Under the pieces are notes generated by a model. The model had not been told where the DNA came from, ran no database searches, and saw only the letters and a program-made list of their open reading frames with translations. Shown piece after piece: positions 26,752 to 36,900 of a DNA stretch of 64,000 nt. This stretch comes from Porticoccus hydrocarbonoclasticus MCTG13d (GTDB taxonomy: Bacteria > Pseudomonadota > Gammaproteobacteria > Pseudomonadales > Porticoccaceae). The stretch is taken from contig NZ_JQMM01000001.1 in the NCBI RefSeq assembly GCF_000744735.1, forward strand, positions 1,364,001-1,428,000, given 5' to 3'. How positions within the stretch are numbered: the first letter of the stretch is position 1; the number at the start of each line of letters is the position of its first letter. A program made the translations under genes and the position numbers.

Positions 26752-27933
26752 ATGACAACCATTGGTACACCGCTCGCACCCCATGCCACTCGGGTGATGT
26801 TTCTCGGCAGTGGTGAGCTCGGCAAAGAGGTGGCGATAGAGTTGATGCGCTACGGTTGCGAGGTGATTGCCGTGGATCGCTATGCCAATGCGCCGGCCAT
26901 GCAGGTGGCCCATCGCAGTCATGTGATCAATATGCTGGATGGCGAGGCGTTGCGCTGGTTGGTGGAGAATGAAAAGCCGCACCTGATTGTGCCGGAAATT
27001 GAGGCGATAGCCACTGCCGAGCTGGTCGCGCTCGAACAGGAGGGTTGGCTGGTGGTGCCCTCGGCGAGGGCGGTTCATCTGACCATGAACCGCGAGGGCA
27101 TCCGCCGACTTGCCGCCGAGGAACTGAGACTGGCTACCTCGCCTTACCGTTTTGCTGAAACCAGGGCTGAATATGATGCGGCTATCAGGACGGTCGGCCT
27201 GCCCTGTGTGGTGAAACCGATTATGTCTTCTTCGGGCAAAGGCCAGAGTACTGTCAAAACCGAAGAGCAGATTGATGCCGCCTGGGAGTACGCCCAATCC
27301 GGTGGTCGCAGCGGTCAGGGTAAGGTGATTGTCGAGGGGTTCGTGGAGTTTGATGAGGAAATCACCCTGCTTACGGTGCGTCATCGGGATGGCACCAGTT
27401 TCTGCGCGCCCATCGGCCATCGTCAGGAAAAAGGTGATTATCGCGAGTCCTGGCAGCCCCAGTTTATGGATGCCACTGTTCTCGAGGAAGCGCAACGGGT
27501 TGCCGCCGTCGTTACCGGTGCGCTGGGTGGTTATGGCCTGTTTGGTGTCGAGCTGTTTATCAAAGGCGATACCGTCTATTTCAGTGAGGTGTCGCCCCGG
27601 CCCCACGATACCGGTCTGGTGACGTTGATGTCGCAGAATCTGTCCGAATTTGCCCTGCACGCCCGGGCCATTCTCGGCTTGCCGATTCCAGTGATCCGAC
27701 AGCTTGGGCCCTGCGCTTCAGCCGTGCTGTTGGTAGCTGGCGAATCCAGTGACATGCGCTACGGCAATTTGTCTGCGGCGCTAGCCGAGCCGGACACGGA
27801 ATTGCGTCTGTTCGGTAAACCGACGGTGCAGGGTGAACGCCGCCTCGGGGTTGCGCTGGCCCGTGGAGGCAGCACTGCGGTGGCTGTTGCCAAGGCGCTA
27901 CGGGTGATTGAGCAGATCGAGGTAACCCTGTAG
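26752..27933 (+). CDS. purT: formate-dependent phosphoribosylglycinamide formyltransferase (GAR transformylase 2)
   Basis: A 393-residue ATP-grasp enzyme. The N-terminal nucleotide-like domain shows [16 protein letters not shown], the ATP-grasp core shows [15 protein letters not shown] and [14 protein letters not shown], and [12 protein letters not shown] supplies metal-binding residues. It makes formyl-GAR from GAR, formate and ATP in purine synthesis, a folate-independent alternative to PurN. The ATG follows AGGAG. Length and motifs are those of canonical PurT. Confidence 0.96.
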   Translation: MTTIGTPLAPHATRVMFLGSGELGKEVAIELMRYGCEVIAVDRYANAPAMQVAHRSHVINMLDGEALRWLVENEKPHLIVPEIEAIATAELVALEQEGWLVVPSARAVHLTMNREGIRRLAAEELRLATSPYRFAETRAEYDAAIRTVGLPCVVKPIMSSSGKGQSTVKTEEQIDAAWEYAQSGGRSGQGKVIVEGFVEFDEEITLLTVRHRDGTSFCAPIGHRQEKGDYRESWQPQFMDATVLEEAQRVAAVVTGALGGYGLFGVELFIKGDTVYFSEVSPRPHDTGLVTLMSQNLSEFALHARAILGLPIPVIRQLGPCASAVLLVAGESSDMRYGNLSAALAEPDTELRLFGKPTVQGERRLGVALARGGSTAVAVAKALRVIEQIEVTL

Positions 27934-27957
27934 TGAATATTGTACAGGTCAGCGGTT

Positions 27958-27978
27958 GGGCTTGCCTCTGGCAAACCC
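27958..27978 (+). terminator. possible terminator after purT
   Basis: GGGCTTGCC-TCT-GGCAAACCC forms a stem of eight pairs with one C-A mismatch, followed by GGTTTGTTGTGTTT. The T-tract is interrupted, so strength is doubtful. It also argues against a start for the next gene upstream of 28028. Confidence 0.35.
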
Positions 27979-28027
27979 GGTTTGTTGTGTTTATTCAGCC
28001 CATCAAATGTTGATCTGGAGTATCCCT

Positions 28028-29929
28028 GTGAGTGGTGTAAACAGTGATCAATTAATTGTCTTTGCGGTGCTGGCCGCTACTTTGGGTATGTTCGTCTGGA
28101 ATCGCTGGCGCTACGATATCGTGGCACTGATGGCCCTGTTGGTCGTGGCGCTGGTGGGCATTGTACCGCCGGATCAGGTTTTTATGGGGCTTGGTCACCC
28201 CGCAGTGATTACGGTGGCGGCTGTGCTGGTGTTGAGTCGCGGGCTGCTCAATGCCGGGGTGGTGGACACCCTCTCAAAGCACCTGATGCGGGCGGGCAAT
28301 GCACCCTGGATTCAGGTGGCGGTGCTGACCGGTATCGTGGCCATCTGCTCCGGCTTTATGAACAATGTCGGTGCGCTGGCGCTGTTTATGCCAGTGGCGG
28401 TGTGGATGTCCCGCCAGAGCGGTTTTTCACCGTCGCTGCTGCTGATGCCCCTGGCGTTTGGTTCTCTGCTCGGGGGCATGCTGACCATGATCGGCACCCC
28501 ACCCAATATTATCATTGCGTCCTATCGGGCAGAGGCCAGTGGCACACCTTTTGGCATGTTTGATTTCATGCCGGTGGGGGCGCTGGTGACACTGATAGGG
28601 GTGGCCTTTATCGCGCTGGTCGGCTGGCGATTAACGCCCCGGCGTGAAGATCAGGATGACTCGGAGTCGCTGTTTGAAATCAGCGCCTATCTGACGGAAC
28701 TGCGGATTCCGGAAGGCTGCAAATACGCGGGACAAACCCTTCACGACCTGTTGTCCGTCGTGCAGGACGATTCCGATGTGATGGTGGTGGGCCTCTACCG
28801 TGGCGAGCAGCGTCAGGAAATGCCGTCCATCTACAAGGTATTGCGGGAGCAGGATATTCTGCTGGTGGAGGCGGACTCGGACAGCCTCAAGTCACTGATT
28901 GACGAGACCGGCCTCGAATTGGCAGAGGGGAGCAGCAAAGAAGAGAATCTGGCAAATTCATCCAAAAATGAAGATGATGAATTGCAGGTTTCTGTAGAAC
29001 ATGCGCAGGTCGGCAGGAACAGCGATGCCCCTGCCGAAGAAAAGACCGATGAGAAACCAAAGACCAAACCGGGCAAGCTGACGCTGGTGGAGGCCATTGT
29101 TACGCCTGGTTCGGTATTGGTGGGAACAACTGCCACCGGTGTCGATTTGCGCAAGCGTTTCAGCGTGAATGTGCTCGCTGTGGCCCGGCAGGGCCATCGG
29201 CTGCGACAACGGATTGGCAAAATCCGCTTTGTGGCGGGTGATATTTTGTTGCTCCAGGCCCACGAGGAAAACCTGTCGGCATCGCTTGCCAGTCTGGGTT
29301 GTCTGCCGCTGGCCTCCCGGGGGCTGGAGATGGCCCGGCCGCGCAAGGTATTTCTGGCCATTGCAATTTTTGCCCTGTCGTTGGTGGTGATAGCCCTGAA
29401 TCTGGTATCTGCCGCCACTGCGCTGGTGGGTGGTGCATTGGTGATGGTGCTGGTGAATCTGGTGCCGCCGGGTGAAATCTACAAAAGTATCGATATGCCG
29501 GTGATTGTGTTGCTGGCAGCCATGCTGCCGGTTGGTAATGCACTGGAAACGACCGGTGGCTCCCAATTGATTGCCGACGGACTATTGAATATTGCCGGCG
29601 CTGTGCCGCCGATGGCGACCCTGGCGATACTGATGACAGCGGTCATGCTGCTGTCCAATGTGGTCAACAATGCCGCCGCTGCGATTCTGGCTGCACCAGT
29701 AGCGATCAACCTTGCTCAGGGTATGCAGGTCTCGGCGGATCCCTTGCTGATGGCAGTGGCGATTGGTGCCTCCAGTGCCTTCCTGACACCTATCGGACAT
29801 CAATCCAATACCCTGGTGATGGAGCCGGGTGGTTACCAGTTCAGTGACTATTGGCGAATGGGTCTGCCCTTATCCATACTGATTGTTGCCTGTGCCACGC
29901 CCATGATCCTCTGGGTCTGGCCACTGTAA
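28028..29929 (+). CDS. SLC13/ArsB-type permease with two cytoplasmic TrkA-C (RCK-C) domains
   Basis: A 633-residue transporter: an N-terminal membrane half (helices about 5-205, with FMNNVGALALFMPV and TMIGTPPNIIIA motifs), a cytoplasmic insert with two TrkA-C domains (about 215-295 and 360-435), and a second membrane half (about 450-633, with LLSNVVNNAAAAILAAP and LTPIGHQSNTLVM). Between the two TrkA-C domains lies a charged, low-complexity linker of about 50 residues. Family members carry sulfate, dicarboxylates or other anions. I use GTG 28028, with GGAG nine bases upstream; earlier ATGs at 27956 and 28007 overlap the terminator-like hairpin or lack a ribosome-binding site. Confidence 0.88.
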   Translation: MSGVNSDQLIVFAVLAATLGMFVWNRWRYDIVALMALLVVALVGIVPPDQVFMGLGHPAVITVAAVLVLSRGLLNAGVVDTLSKHLMRAGNAPWIQVAVLTGIVAICSGFMNNVGALALFMPVAVWMSRQSGFSPSLLLMPLAFGSLLGGMLTMIGTPPNIIIASYRAEASGTPFGMFDFMPVGALVTLIGVAFIALVGWRLTPRREDQDDSESLFEISAYLTELRIPEGCKYAGQTLHDLLSVVQDDSDVMVVGLYRGEQRQEMPSIYKVLREQDILLVEADSDSLKSLIDETGLELAEGSSKEENLANSSKNEDDELQVSVEHAQVGRNSDAPAEEKTDEKPKTKPGKLTLVEAIVTPGSVLVGTTATGVDLRKRFSVNVLAVARQGHRLRQRIGKIRFVAGDILLLQAHEENLSASLASLGCLPLASRGLEMARPRKVFLAIAIFALSLVVIALNLVSAATALVGGALVMVLVNLVPPGEIYKSIDMPVIVLLAAMLPVGNALETTGGSQLIADGLLNIAGAVPPMATLAILMTAVMLLSNVVNNAAAAILAAPVAINLAQGMQVSADPLLMAVAIGASSAFLTPIGHQSNTLVMEPGGYQFSDYWRMGLPLSILIVACATPMILWVWPL

Positions 29930-29947
29930 AACAAGGACAGGAATATC

Positions 29948-30304
29948 ATGGCGCTTACCGAGATTATTTCCCTGGCGGGATACGCCATCGAAGCTGCCGG
30001 TGTGTTAGTGGTGATGATCGGCTCTGTTCTCTCCACTATCAATTTCCTGCGGGGTTATCGACATCAGTCGGAGGGCATTGCTTACCGGGTGTATCGCAGG
30101 CAGCTGGGACGCTCGATAATCCTGGGGCTGGAGTTCCTGATTGCCGGGGACATTATCCGCACAGTGATTGTAGAGACGTCGCTGGAGAATGTCGCCGTAC
30201 TTGGCCTGATTATTCTGATCCGAACCTTCCTCAGTCTGACCCTGCACCTTGAAATAGAGGGTCGGTGGCCCTGGCAGCCGGAGGACAAGGGGTCGGCAAA
30301 ATAG
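29948..30304 (+). CDS. DUF1622 family membrane protein
   Basis: A 118-residue inner-membrane protein with three hydrophobic helices (about 5-35, 55-75, 78-97), with the conserved RRQLGRSIILGLEFLIAGDIIRTV segment of DUF1622 proteins and a C-terminal LEIEGRWPW. Function is unknown for the family. It follows the SLC13-like permease by 18 bases with AGGA before the ATG, so it is probably in the same transcript. Confidence 0.85.
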   Translation: MALTEIISLAGYAIEAAGVLVVMIGSVLSTINFLRGYRHQSEGIAYRVYRRQLGRSIILGLEFLIAGDIIRTVIVETSLENVAVLGLIILIRTFLSLTLHLEIEGRWPWQPEDKGSAK

Positions 30305-30365
30305 GTCGATTAAACAAAATCTTGTTGAGTCATTGAGCGTTCGGATGGTTGGTTAAAAAAACCTG

Positions 30366-31838
30366 TCAGGAGGAACAGCTCACGCTCAGCTGTTGGCTCC
30401 AGGCCGGCGGGTGCCTGGCGTATTCCTCGCAGTCAGGGTGTTCATCAAAAGGCGTTTGTAGCAGCTTGAGCAATCGGTCAATTTCACGATAATCCCCATC
30501 ATCTTCAGCCTTGCGAATGGCGATTTCTGCCATGTAGTTGCGCAGAACATACTTTGGATTGGTTTTCAACATGGCCTGACGGCGTTCCGCTGCTGAGTGC
30601 TGCTCAGATTCCCGGAGGAGTCGCTGGCGATAGCGTTTTGCCCAGCCATCAAAAGCTGCCGGATCCAGAAACAGGTCACGGAGCGGGTCATTGGCCCTTT
30701 TTTCCTGAAAGGCGCAGAGCTTGCGAAAGAAGATAGTGTAGTCAACATTGTTGGCGGTCATGGCCGTCAGCAGATCGTCGATGAGTGACTGATCGTCCTT
30801 CTCTGCCGTGACCAGACCGAGCTTCTGCCGGTGCAGTTGAAGCAGGTTGTCAAAAAACAGCGGCTCGTACTCCTCCAGTACCTCGGTCAACGCTTCCACG
30901 CTGAGCAGGCTGGTCAGTGCATTGGCCAGGGCATTGCAGTTCCACAGGCCGATAATGGGCTGGCGTTTGAAGGCATAGCGCCCCCCATGATCGGAATGAT
31001 TGCAGATAAACTCCGGGTTGTAGCCGTCGAGAAAGCCGAACGGGCCGTAATCGAGAGTGTCGCCAATAATCGACATATTGTCGGTGTTCATCACGCCGTG
31101 GGCAAAGCCCACTGCCTGCCACTGGGCAATCAGCCGTGCCGTACTGTGAACAGCATGCCGGAACATACCCAGATAGCAGTCATTACAGCCAGCCAGTTCA
31201 GGCAGATGTTGTTCGATCACATGGTCAGCCAGGATCTGAACTTGTTCGGTTTCACCCCGGTGATGAAAATATTCAAAGGAGCCGAAGCGGACATGGCTGC
31301 GGGCCAGTCGAATCAGCATGGCGGCCTGCTCGGTGGTTTCCCGGTAGACCGGTTCGTTGCTGGCGGCGATGCTCAGTGCCCGGGTGGTGGCAATGCCCAG
31401 CCCGTGCAGGGTTTCACTGCACAGGTATTCACGGATGGAGGAGCGCAGTACGGCGCGACCATCACCGAAGCGGGAGTATGGCGTTTGTCCGGCCCCCTTG
31501 AGGTGGACGTCCCATTTGCCCCGTGGTCCATCCACTTCACCCAGTAACAGTCCGCGCCCGTCGCCCAATCGGGGTACGTAGGAACCGAACTGGTGACCGC
31601 TGTAGACCATCGCCCGGGGGGCACTGCCCGGCAGGGTGATATTGCCGCTACACCACCGCAAAAACCAGTCCTGTTGCAATTCTGCCGTATCGATACCCAG
31701 CAGTTCGGCAGCATCCTCGTTGACGCTGACCAGCCAGGGGTTTTCAATGCCACTGGGTGTAACCGGGGTGGAGAAGTCCCCACCCAATGCGGCAAAACTG
31801 TTCTTGAAGTGCAGTGTACTGATAATCTGTTCGTCCAT
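30366..31838 (-). CDS. selO: SelO/YdiU protein adenylyltransferase (AMPylator)
   Basis: A 490-residue SelO pseudokinase, the usual bacterial length. The family motifs QFGSYVPRLGDGRG (nucleotide site), HLKGAGQTPYSRFGDGRAV and VMNTDNMSIIGDTLDYGPFGFLD are all present. SelO transfers AMP from ATP to Ser, Thr or Tyr of target proteins and protects against oxidative stress. The protein ends in SCSS: the cysteine occupies the position that is selenocysteine in vertebrate SelO, and no Sec codon is used here. Monocistronic; its 3' end converges with the DUF1622 gene across 61 bases. Confidence 0.95.
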   Translation of the reverse strand: MDEQIISTLHFKNSFAALGGDFSTPVTPSGIENPWLVSVNEDAAELLGIDTAELQQDWFLRWCSGNITLPGSAPRAMVYSGHQFGSYVPRLGDGRGLLLGEVDGPRGKWDVHLKGAGQTPYSRFGDGRAVLRSSIREYLCSETLHGLGIATTRALSIAASNEPVYRETTEQAAMLIRLARSHVRFGSFEYFHHRGETEQVQILADHVIEQHLPELAGCNDCYLGMFRHAVHSTARLIAQWQAVGFAHGVMNTDNMSIIGDTLDYGPFGFLDGYNPEFICNHSDHGGRYAFKRQPIIGLWNCNALANALTSLLSVEALTEVLEEYEPLFFDNLLQLHRQKLGLVTAEKDDQSLIDDLLTAMTANNVDYTIFFRKLCAFQEKRANDPLRDLFLDPAAFDGWAKRYRQRLLRESEQHSAAERRQAMLKTNPKYVLRNYMAEIAIRKAEDDGDYREIDRLLKLLQTPFDEHPDCEEYARHPPAWSQQLSVSCSS

Positions 31839-32054
31839 TGCAGGTTAATAAAGTGTCTTGGCAAAAAGTGACGGGGCAGGTTTTGAGGCCGCTGCTTTAC
31901 GGTGTTTTCGTTGCCGGTTTGTCCCGGTTACTGTAACAGCTGTCTGCCGGTTGTATCACCCCGGTGACCTGTTACTGCGTTAAATACGCTTAAAAACTGG
32001 CTATCCGCCGCAAGGGGTATGATAATTTGCCCAGCAAACAGGGGAGCTCTATAG

Positions 32055-32717
32055 ATGCCTATGAACCCGGCATTGCAACTGACAGCAGAAGAGCTGGAAA
32101 AAAAGGTCGCTTCACTGCATTTTTTCAAGGAAGTCGGCCGTCACGATCCGGAGCAGCTGCAGATACTGATTCAGCAGTCCCACCTCTATTCGGTAGCACC
32201 TGGCGAGACGTTCCTCAAGGCCGGTGAGCAGGGCAGCTGGATGTACTTCCTGATGCGGGGAAAATTGCTGGTGTGCGATCCGCTTGATCACAGCAAAGTG
32301 ATCGGGGTTTTGATTCCGGGGGATGTGTTTGGCGAAATTGCCGTGATTACCGGTCATAAAAGAACACAGGATATCGTTGCTCCGGGCCTGATTCGTGAAG
32401 CCGTTGTGTTCGCAACGGACTTTGCCTGCCTGCATGCCAAGCCTGAGCACAATCCGTTGACGCTGCCGACGAAACTGATTGTCTATCGGCAGATTGTACA
32501 TATCCTCCGCTGGCGTATAGAGCTCTATCGCTCACGGTTTCCCGATCACCCGATGGTACGGGTACCGTTTAACCTTATCCACCGTTCTCCCGCTGGTGAT
32601 ACAGAAGAGGAATTGCAGGAGCAGCGAGACTACGCCCTGTTTCTGGCTGACCGCCTTCAGCAGCTCAATACAAAACTCGGGCCGATCAACAATGATGTTG
32701 GAGATGTCTTGAGTTGA
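32055..32717 (+). CDS. cyclic-nucleotide-binding domain protein
   Basis: A 220-residue protein with a CRP-like cyclic-nucleotide-binding domain (about 25-135). The phosphate-binding cassette is partly conserved: FGEIA is present, but the following Arg-Ser/Thr-Ala is RTQ, so ligand specificity may differ. There is no recognisable helix-turn-helix or GGDEF-type output; the C-terminal part (about 140-220) is helical and charged. It may be a stand-alone sensor subunit. ATG preceded by GGGGAG. It precedes the RND adaptor by 106 bases but may be separately transcribed. Confidence 0.82.
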   Translation: MPMNPALQLTAEELEKKVASLHFFKEVGRHDPEQLQILIQQSHLYSVAPGETFLKAGEQGSWMYFLMRGKLLVCDPLDHSKVIGVLIPGDVFGEIAVITGHKRTQDIVAPGLIREAVVFATDFACLHAKPEHNPLTLPTKLIVYRQIVHILRWRIELYRSRFPDHPMVRVPFNLIHRSPAGDTEEELQEQRDYALFLADRLQQLNTKLGPINNDVGDVLS

Positions 32718-32823
32718 AGCTCCCCGTGATTCGCGTTTCATCCTTTTACTCGCTCGGCTACCATGGCTGTTGCGGTGCAGAATGGTCTGCATGCGATTTG
32801 TGCTGCTCTGTGGGAGAACATAA

Positions 32824-33915
32824 TTGAATGCCAATGTGAAAATCGCACTGGTGATCCTGGTGTTAATCATCGTCTGGTTTGTCAGTGGATTGGTGACGGG
32901 TAATAGCGAGTCCACACCAGCGGACGATCCGGTGGTTACTAGTGAGCTGACCAAGGTCAGGGTTCGCTGGGTAGAGGCAGAGGACTATTCTCGCCAGATT
33001 TCCGCTCGGGGCAGAACGGTGCCCAATCGCCATGTGATTCTGCGGGCCGAGGTCAGCGGCAGGGTGGTAGCGGTTCCCGCTGATAAAGGGCAAGTAGTTC
33101 ATGAAGGGGATACTATCTGTGAGCTCGCCAAGGAAGACCGCGAACAGCGGGTTCTGGAAGCCCAGGCAATGGTCGCTCAGGCGGAAATCGACTATCGCGG
33201 TGCCTTGAAGCTGAAAGAAAAGGGCTATCAGTCTGATTCGGCCATTGCCCAGGCCAATGCGCGTCTGGAAAGCGCCAGAGCAGCACTTCGTCTGACGGAA
33301 ATTCATTTAGCCAATACCCGTATTGCGGCCCCTTTTGCCGGTTTTGTCGACGACCGGCCCGTAGAGGTGGGCGACTACATGGACCGCAACCATATCTGTG
33401 CCGAGATAGTGGAAATGAACCCGCTGAAAGTGGTTGCGCGCCTTTCGGAACGCGAAGTCGTTCGTGCGGAGGTCGGTGGTAAGGCCTCGGTCCGGCTGGC
33501 TACGGGGCAGTTGGTGACTGGTGAGGTGACCTATCTCAGCCATCTGGCCGAACCGCAAACCCGCACCTATGAAATGGAGATCACCCTGCCGAACCCTTCC
33601 TTTCAGCTTCGCGCCGGTGTGGCCAGTCAGGTGATGGTGGCTACTCAAGTATTTCAGGCCCACCGTGTGCCGGCATCTCTGCTGGCCCTGGGTGATGGTG
33701 GTGAACTTGGCTTGAAAGTCATTGATCGGGATGATCGGGTGGATTTTGTCCTGATTGATCTGATCGGTGATGACGGTGAGGGCGTGTGGGTTGCCGGGCT
33801 ACCGGAGCGCACCCGTGTCATTACCGTCGGGCAGGAATATGTCTCTGCGGGTGAACAGGTGGTGGCAGAAGAGGAAGAAGCACATCCTGTTGCAGAGGTT
33901 CAGTCTATCCAATGA
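32824..33915 (+). CDS. RND efflux periplasmic adaptor (HlyD/AcrA type)
   Basis: A 363-residue adaptor with one N-terminal membrane helix (about 5-23), lipoyl halves (SGRVVAVPADKGQVVHEGD and TRIAAPFAGFVDDRPVEVGD), a short coiled-coil hairpin (about 100-155), beta-barrel and membrane-proximal domain. It begins at TTG (GGGAGA upstream); no ATG occurs before the membrane helix. The stop overlaps the start of the RND pump (ATGA). No outer-membrane channel gene lies nearby, so the system probably uses a TolC encoded elsewhere. Confidence 0.9.
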   Translation: MNANVKIALVILVLIIVWFVSGLVTGNSESTPADDPVVTSELTKVRVRWVEAEDYSRQISARGRTVPNRHVILRAEVSGRVVAVPADKGQVVHEGDTICELAKEDREQRVLEAQAMVAQAEIDYRGALKLKEKGYQSDSAIAQANARLESARAALRLTEIHLANTRIAAPFAGFVDDRPVEVGDYMDRNHICAEIVEMNPLKVVARLSEREVVRAEVGGKASVRLATGQLVTGEVTYLSHLAEPQTRTYEMEITLPNPSFQLRAGVASQVMVATQVFQAHRVPASLLALGDGGELGLKVIDRDDRVDFVLIDLIGDDGEGVWVAGLPERTRVITVGQEYVSAGEQVVAEEEEAHPVAEVQSIQ

Positions 33916-36900
33916 AGCTTCTCGAGCAGGCTATCAGTCGCGCCAGAGCCACCGTATCCATTCTGCTGTTTGTATTGATTGCCGGCGTGGTCGCCCGTTA
34001 CCTGATCAGTGTTGACCTGAATCCCGATGTGACCGTGCCGGTGGTGATGGTGACGGTGACGCATCAGGGTATTTCGCCAGAAGACGCCAATCGCTTGCTG
34101 GTCAAGCCGATGGAAATCGAATTGAAATCACTGGACGGGGTGGAAGAGCTCACTACCCGTGCCCAGGAAGGCTCGGCTTTTGCAGTTGTGGAATTTGAGA
34201 TCGATATTGATATCAGTGCCGCACTGGCGGATGTGCGTGAGGCGGTGAACCGGGCCAAGGCGGAATTCCCCAATGATACGGATGAGCCGATCGTCAACGA
34301 GCTGTCGGCATCCCCCGAGCCGACCCTGGTGATTGCCTTTTCCGGCGAACAGCTCACCGAGCGCGAGTTGTTTCACATTGTCCGCAATTTGCGGCTGGAG
34401 ATAGAATCCCTGCCAGAAATTCTGCAGGCGAATCTGTCGGGTGATCGTGAGGAGGTGGTTGAAGTCCTGCTGAAACCCTCTGCACTTGAACACTACAACA
34501 TCACGGCTGATGAACTGTTGAAAACCGTGGCGGCCAATAACCTGCTGGTTCCGAGTGGTGAGTACGACACGGCCAGCGGTCGTTTTGGGGTCAAGGTGCC
34601 GGGTCTTATCGAGGGGAGAGAAGACCTGATGGGTCTGCCGGTGAAGTCCAACTCAGAGGGGGTCGTCACACTGGCAGATGTGGCTGATGTTCGCCGTACC
34701 TTTAAGGATCCCACCACCTTTAGTCATATCAATGGTCGGCAGGCCATGGCCATTGAGGTGTTTAAACGCAACCAGGCCAATGCCATCAAGTCTGTCGCCT
34801 CGGTCAAGGCTCTGGTAGAAGGTTCTGCCGACACCCTGCCCCGGGGCGTCCAGATCGACTATATTTTTGACGCGTCTGATTTCGCTCTGCAAATGGTCAA
34901 TGAGTTGCAGGGCAACATTCTCACTGCTGTTGCTCTGGTGATGGTAGTGGTGGTGGCCGCACTGGGTTTGCGCTCCGGGTTGCTGGTGAGTCTCGGTATT
35001 CCCTTTTCACTGTTTGGTGCAACGATTGTTGTCTACCTGCTCGGTTACAGTTTTAATTTCATGGTGATTTTCGGACTGTTGCTGGCGCTGGGGATGCTGA
35101 TTGATGGGGCCATTGTGGTGGTGGAATACGCTGATCAGAAAACCCTCTCGGGTATGTCGCTGCGTGATGCCTATGTGACAGCAGTGCGCCGTATGTTTAT
35201 GCCGGTGGTTGCTTCGACTGCAACGACGCTGGCCGTTTTTTTACCGCTTATGCTCTGGCCGGGGGTCGTAGGAGAATTCATGTCCTACCTGCCAGTGACG
35301 GTTTTTGCGGTGCTCAGTTGGTCTCTGTTGTACGCACTGTTATTTGTGCCGGTACTGGGGGTGCTGTTTGGCCGAAAAAAAGCTCAGCTGGCCCCGACAA
35401 CCGACGCCCCGATCAGGGGCAAGGCTTATCTTGGTAAGCTTGGCACTGCCTACGGCAAGTTTATTGGCTGGGCTCTGGCGCAGCCAGTATTGACGATAGT
35501 TTCGGTGCTGCTGCTGTTGGTGACGATTTTTGTGCTCTACGGCACGTTTGGTCGTGGGGTGGACTTTTTTGTGGAGACCGAAGACCGCTACGGGATTGTG
35601 TCTGTGCAGGCACAGGGCAATTTGACCATAGCCGATATGGCGCGATTGTCCCGGGAAGTCGAACTTCGGGTAATGGCGGTACCCCATGTAAAAACCGTGT
35701 ACGCGGCAAGCCGGGGCAGCAGCATTGGTGGCAACCTTGAGCGAGCCAAAGATCAGATCAGTAATATCCTGGTAGAGTTGGGGCGGGCCAGTGATCGCGA
35801 CCGCACCAGCCGCGAAGTCTATGCTGATGTTCGTCGTGCTGTGGCTGGTATGGCGGGTATTGATGTGACGGTTAATCCGGTTCAGGGTGGTCCGCCGGTG
35901 GGTAAGGACATCCAGTTGCAGCTTTCTTCCTCCAATCGGGGAATTATGCGGGAGGAAGCCCGCCGGATTCGCTATTACCTGGAAAATCAGATGACCGGTT
36001 TGCGGGATGTCGAGGACACCCTGCCTTTGCCTGGCATTGAGTGGGAGCTGGTGGTCGATCGCGCCGAAGCAGCTATGTTGGGCGTCGATACCCTGCAGGT
36101 GGGCAACATGGTGCAGTTGGTGACCAATGGCATCAAGATTGGTGAATTCCGGCCCGATGATGCGGAAGAGGAGGTGGAAATCCGGGTGCGGTATCCGGCG
36201 GCGGACCGCGGTCTGTTTGCTCTGGATGAACTGCGGGTTACAACGCCTTCCGGAGCCGTGCCAGTCAGTACTTTTGTTGAACGCAAACCCCGGCCACGGC
36301 TGGACAGCATCCAGCGGATCGACCGGAGTGATGTGTTGTTTGTGAAGGCCAATGCCGAAGATGGCGTGTTGCCGGATGACAAAGTGAAGGAAATCGCCGC
36401 CTGGCTGAAAACCGCTGACATTAATCCTGCGGTGAAAATTGCTTTTCGGGGCGCCAACGAGGAGCAGGAAGACTCTATTGCATTTCTCGGTGTGGCCTTT
36501 CTGATGGCGCTGTTTTTGATGCTGATCCTGATGGTCATGCAATTCAACAGCTTCTACCAGGCGTTCCTGATTCTGTCGGCCGTGGTGATGTCCACGGCTG
36601 GTGTATTATTAGGTTTGCTGGTGATGCAACAACCGCTGAGTGTCTTGATGTCGGGTATCGGCATCGTGGCGCTTGCCGGTATCGTGGTGAACAATAATAT
36701 TGTGCTGATTGATACCTACAATCATCTGCGCCGGGAGGATAGTCGTCTGAGCGCATTGGATGCTGCTGTCTCGTCCGCGATTACCCGGCTTCGTCCGGTA
36801 TTGTTGACCACGGTCACAACAGCGGTGGGATTGCTGCCATTGGCCTGTAGTGTCAGTCTGGACTTTATTCACCGACAGATCGAGGTAAACGGCGAACTTG

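Noticed and set aside
30366-30380. Possible selenocysteine at the SelO C-terminus
   Set aside because: The codon is a normal Cys codon (protein ends SCSS), so no Sec insertion is needed.
35340-36542. 400-codon frame antisense to the RND pump
   Set aside because: Shadow of a strongly supported pump gene; composition rich in His, Gln and Asn with no recognisable fold.
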